DNA of 64,000 nt from AP-15 sp963733945 (GTDB lineage: Bacteria > Pseudomonadota > Alphaproteobacteria > ATCC43930 > CGMCC-115725). Below, one piece after another: positions 61,256 through 64,000 of the stretch (positions are counted from its first letter, which is position 1; each line of letters starts with the position of its first letter). Both the position numbers and the translations under genes were made by a program. A model generated the notes under the pieces. That model was given only the letters and a program-made list of their open reading frames with translations, was not told the origin of the DNA and made no database searches. The stretch lies in assembly GCA_963733945.1 (NCBI GenBank), contig CAVTFD010000012.1, forward strand, positions 1-64,000, in the 5' to 3' direction.

Positions 61256-62156
61256 CGCTCTCGCCGCTGCGCCGCGGCGGGGCGCCACGCTCGGACGGGA
61301 GGCGTGGCGGCGGTTCCGCCGTCACCGTCTCGCCGTGGTCAGCGCCGGGATCCTCTCGACAATGATCCTCGCCCTGCTGCTGGGTCCGCTGATCTGGCCG
61401 CTGCCGATCAACGCAATCGATTTCACGGCCCAATTGCATGGGCCAAGTTTTGCGCATCCGCTCGGCGCCGACGACCTCGGCCAAGACCTTCTCGCCCGCA
61501 TGATTTACGGCGGCCGCATCTCGATGGCGGTCGGCATCGCGGCCATGCTGGTAGCCGTCTTCGTCGGCGTGTTCATCGGCGCTGTCGCCGGCACCGCACG
61601 CGGCAGCATCGATATGGCGCTGATGTGGCTGTGCGATCTGTTCCTGTCGTTGCCGCAACTGCCCCTGCTGCTGCTGATCATCTATCTGTTCCAGGATTCG
61701 CTGCGCAAACTGGTCGGACAGCAGGTCGGCACCTTCGTCCTGATCGTCGCCGTGATCGGTGGCTTCCGCTGGATGTCGATCGCCCGGCTGGTGCGCGCGC
61801 AATTTTTCTCGCTGCGCGAGAAGGAGTTCGTCGAAGCCGCCCGCGCGCTCGGGGCTTCGACCCTGCGGCAGGTCGTCCACCATATCCTGCCGAACGCGCT
61901 CGGCCCGGTGATTGTCGCGGGGACGATCGAGGTGGCGAACGCGATCATCGCAGAGTCGATTCTGTCATTTCTCGGCCTCGGCTTCCCGCCCGACATCCCG
62001 AGCTGGGGCCGCATCCTTTACGACGGCAAAGACTATCTCGACGTCGCCCCGCACTGGGCTCTCTTCGCGGGCGGGGCGATCTTTCTCGCGGTGATGACGA
62101 TCAACTTTATCGGCGACGGGTTGCGCGATGCGCTCGACCCCCGCCGGGTCATCTAA
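61221..62156 (+). CDS. Peptide ABC transporter permease, DppC/OppC type
   Basis: A 311-aa permease. WRRFRRHRLAVVSAGILSTM at the first TM, HPLGADDLGQDLLARMIYGG (family signature GTDxxGRDxxSR, here GADDLGQDLLAR), EAA loop FVEAARALGASTLRQVVHHI, C-terminal GDGLRDALDPRRVI. Pairs with the DppB-like protein. The start at 61221 lies inside the upstream gene, implying translational coupling; the next start is 2 bp after the stop. Confidence 0.94.
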   Translation: MAGSTPASPTADALAAAPRRGATLGREAWRRFRRHRLAVVSAGILSTMILALLLGPLIWPLPINAIDFTAQLHGPSFAHPLGADDLGQDLLARMIYGGRISMAVGIAAMLVAVFVGVFIGAVAGTARGSIDMALMWLCDLFLSLPQLPLLLLIIYLFQDSLRKLVGQQVGTFVLIVAVIGGFRWMSIARLVRAQFFSLREKEFVEAARALGASTLRQVVHHILPNALGPVIVAGTIEVANAIIAESILSFLGLGFPPDIPSWGRILYDGKDYLDVAPHWALFAGGAIFLAVMTINFIGDGLRDALDPRRVI

Positions 62157-62158
62157 CC

Positions 62159-63133
62159 GTGGGCGAAACACTGCTCGAAATTCGCGGGCTCAAGACGCAC
62201 TTCAAGACCGATGACGGCATGGTGCGGGCGATCGACGGCGTCGATCTGACGATCGAGCGGGGCGAGACGCTGGGCGTCGTCGGCGAATCCGGCTGCGGCA
62301 AGACGGTCACCGCGATGACCGTGCTGAAATTGATTGCGATGCCGCCGGGCAAGATTGTCGAGGGGCGCATCCTGTGGAAAGGGCGCGATCTGGTCCCGCT
62401 CGGCCCGGACGAGATGCGCCGGATTCGCAGCCGGGAAATCGCCATCGTCTTCCAGGAGCCGATGACCTCGCTGAACCCGGTCTACACGATCGGCGAGCAG
62501 ATCGCCGAAGTCGTTCGGCTGCACCAGGGCCTCAACCGGCGCGAGGCGATGGACCGGGCCGTCGAGATGCTCCGCCTGGTCCACGTGCCGGCGGCCGAGC
62601 GGCGGGTGCGCGACTATCCACATCAGCTTTCGGGCGGCATGCGCCAACGGGCGATGATCGCGATGGCGCTGATCTGCGGCCCCGAATTGCTGATCGCGGA
62701 CGAGCCGACCACCGCGCTCGACGTGACGATCCAGGCGCAGATCCTCGACCTGCTAGGCGAGATGAAGGAACAGTTCGGCATGGCCGTGATGCTTATCACC
62801 CATGCGATGGGGGTCGTCGCCGAGACGGCCGAGCGGGTCGCGGTAATGTATGCCGGTCGAGTGGTCGAGGAGGCGGCGGTTGACCAACTCTTCGCCCGGC
62901 CGCTGCACCCTTATACCCAGGGCTTGATTCGCTCGATCCCGCGGCTCGACATGACCGGTGGGAAGAAGCGCCGGCTAGCGGCGATCACCGGCACAGTGCC
63001 GAGCCTGCTGGACCCGCCGCCCGGCTGCCGCTTCGCTCCGCGCTGCACGTTTGCCATCGGCGCCTGCACAAAGTCGGTGCCAGAGCTGCGCCCGATCGAA
63101 GGCGACCATAAGGTCGCCTGCATCCTTCATTGA
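62159..63133 (+). CDS. Peptide ABC transporter ATP-binding protein, DppD/OppD type
   Basis: 324 aa from GTG 62159 (GETLLEIRGLKTHFKTDDG). The open frame extends back to 61304 through the permease gene, but that part is a shadow. Walker A GESGCGKTVTAMTV, Q-loop FQEPMTSLNP, signature LSGGMRQRAMIAMAL, Walker B LLIADEPTTALD, H-loop ITHAMGVVAE, C-terminal Cys cluster CRFAPRCTFAIGAC. Starts 2 bp after the dppC stop. Confidence 0.93.
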   Translation: MGETLLEIRGLKTHFKTDDGMVRAIDGVDLTIERGETLGVVGESGCGKTVTAMTVLKLIAMPPGKIVEGRILWKGRDLVPLGPDEMRRIRSREIAIVFQEPMTSLNPVYTIGEQIAEVVRLHQGLNRREAMDRAVEMLRLVHVPAAERRVRDYPHQLSGGMRQRAMIAMALICGPELLIADEPTTALDVTIQAQILDLLGEMKEQFGMAVMLITHAMGVVAETAERVAVMYAGRVVEEAAVDQLFARPLHPYTQGLIRSIPRLDMTGGKKRRLAAITGTVPSLLDPPPGCRFAPRCTFAIGACTKSVPELRPIEGDHKVACILH

Positions 63134-63140
63134 TGCGGCC

Positions 63141-64000
63141 GTGACCGAAGCGCTGCTCCGCGTTTGCAACCTGGTAAAGAATTTCCCGGTTCGGAGCGGC
63201 GCGCTCTTCGGGACGGGCGAGCAGGTGCACGCGGTCGACGATGTCAGCTTCGAGATCCGCGCCGGCGAGACATTGGGGCTGGTCGGCAAATCCGGCTGCG
63301 GCAAATCGACCACTGGGCGCTGCATCCTGCGCCTGATTGAGCCGACCTCGGGCGAGGTCTGGCTCGAGGGCCGCAGTGTCACTGGGCTCCCTGCCAAAGC
63401 GCTCGGCGCGCTGCGCCGCGATATGCAGATCATCTTCCAGGATCCGTTCGCCTCGCTGAACCCGCGGATGACGGTCGGCGCAATCATCGGCGAGGCGCTG
63501 ATCATCCACAAACTCGCCAAGACGCGCGTCGCGTTCGAAGACCGCATCGACGAGCTGTTGCAGCTGGTCGGCCTCAACGCCGACCACATGCGGCGCTACC
63601 CACACGAATTCTCGGGAGGCCAGCGTCAACGCATCGGCATCGCCCGCGCCCTGGCGGTATCGCCGAAATTGATCGTGTGCGACGAGCCGGTGTCGGCGCT
63701 GGACGTCTCGATCCAGGCGCAAATCATCAACCTACTGGCCGATCTCCAAGATGAATTCCGGCTGGCTTATCTGTTCATTGCCCACGATCTCGCGGTCGTG
63801 CAGCACATCAGTAATCGCGTCGCCGTCATGTATCTCGGCCGAATTGTTGAGCTCGCAACGGCCCAGGAACTCTACAAAAATCCTAGGCACCCCTATACCG
63901 AGGCGCTGCTATCCGCGGTCCCAACTCCCGATCCGACAGCGCGCCGTCGGCGCATCCGCCTCGAAGGCGAGATTCCGAACCCGATACGGCCACCGCCGGG
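63141..64000 (+). CDS. Peptide ABC transporter ATP-binding protein, DppF/OppF type (3' end cut by window)
   Basis: At least 286 aa from GTG 63141 (TEALLRVCNLVKNFPVRSGA). Walker A GKSGCGKSTTGRCI (GKSG where GESG is usual), Q-loop FQDPFASLNP, signature FSGGQRQRIGIARALAV, Walker B LIVCDEPVSALD, H-loop AHDLAVVQHI. The frame is open to the window end, within the C-terminal oligopeptide domain. Seven bases separate it from the DppD-like gene. Confidence 0.93.
   Translation, partial: MTEALLRVCNLVKNFPVRSGALFGTGEQVHAVDDVSFEIRAGETLGLVGKSGCGKSTTGRCILRLIEPTSGEVWLEGRSVTGLPAKALGALRRDMQIIFQDPFASLNPRMTVGAIIGEALIIHKLAKTRVAFEDRIDELLQLVGLNADHMRRYPHEFSGGQRQRIGIARALAVSPKLIVCDEPVSALDVSIQAQIINLLADLQDEFRLAYLFIAHDLAVVQHISNRVAVMYLGRIVELATAQELYKNPRHPYTEALLSAVPTPDPTARRRRIRLEGEIPNPIRPPP

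Noticed and set aside
61304..62158. 609-codon open frame starting inside the DppC gene and continuing into the DppD ATPase
   Set aside because: The part before 62159 is out of frame with the conserved permease and lacks protein-family features. The ATPase start is placed at GTG 62159.

Overview
The window is GC-rich DNA from a metabolically versatile Proteobacterium, most probably a soil or rhizosphere alphaproteobacterium of the Rhodospirillales/Hyphomicrobiales type. This is inferred from codon use, dense Dpp-type peptide importers, Gfo/Idh, GMC, MDR and amidohydrolase enzymes, and several families of short palindromic intergenic repeats. No rRNA, tRNA or CRISPR array was recognised.

Layout. 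1-7.2 kb (minus): a dipeptide/oligopeptide ABC operon with one ATPase, three tandem paralogous binding proteins and a second ATPase running off the window. 7.4-15.6 kb: a NiCoT-type nickel/cobalt permease with a frameshift, an NTF2-like protein, a hexapeptide acetyltransferase, then a 2.83-kb tandem direct duplication. Each duplicated unit carries scnA-scnC-scnB (three-subunit cobalt thiocyanate hydrolase), a small unknown gene and a Crp-type regulator. 15.6-23.1 kb: an island bounded by decayed thiolase and brnA copies. It holds a Crp regulator with a possible leader ORF, four co-directional unrecognised genes of lower GC (one repeat-rich with a phage-appendage-like C-terminus, one FnIII-like), and a BrnT/BrnA toxin-antitoxin pair between 284-bp direct repeats. 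23.1-26.9 kb (minus): OsmC, flavoprotein, Gfo/Idh oxidoreductase, NTF2-like protein, quinone oxidoreductase.

27.2-36.9 kb is accessory. It has an overlapping DUF262/HEPN gene pair (predicted defence or toxin module), a GMC oxidoreductase, a two-TM protein of unknown function, a five-bladed-propeller protein, a three-gene toxin/XRE/DUF3467 operon with a perfect palindrome upstream, and BlaI and IS1-like remnants. 37-49.1 kb: a DHA2 drug exporter with a broken partial tandem copy, an amidohydrolase, a flavoprotein dehydrogenase, a membrane pentapeptide-repeat protein, a frameshifted disulfide reductase and alpha/beta hydrolase, a second hydrolase and a zinc alcohol dehydrogenase. 49.1-52.6 kb: a TetR repressor divergent from an MFS transporter that is tandemly duplicated together with its operator. 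52.7-58.4 kb: a SEC-C/TPR/sulfotransferase protein, nested repeats with an inserted 1,011-bp IS481-family element, and a PEP-CTERM protein. 58.4-64 kb: a second peptide ABC operon (Tat-exported binding protein, two permeases, two ATPases, the last cut by the window end).

Functional themes: peptide uptake at both ends; a thiocyanate hydrolase locus that may be linked to cobalt uptake; small-molecule oxidation and efflux; and toxin/defence modules. The window is unusually rich in tandem duplications (three clear ones plus the triplicated binding proteins) and single-base frameshifts. The frameshifts are either real decay or consensus errors, and read-level data would separate these.
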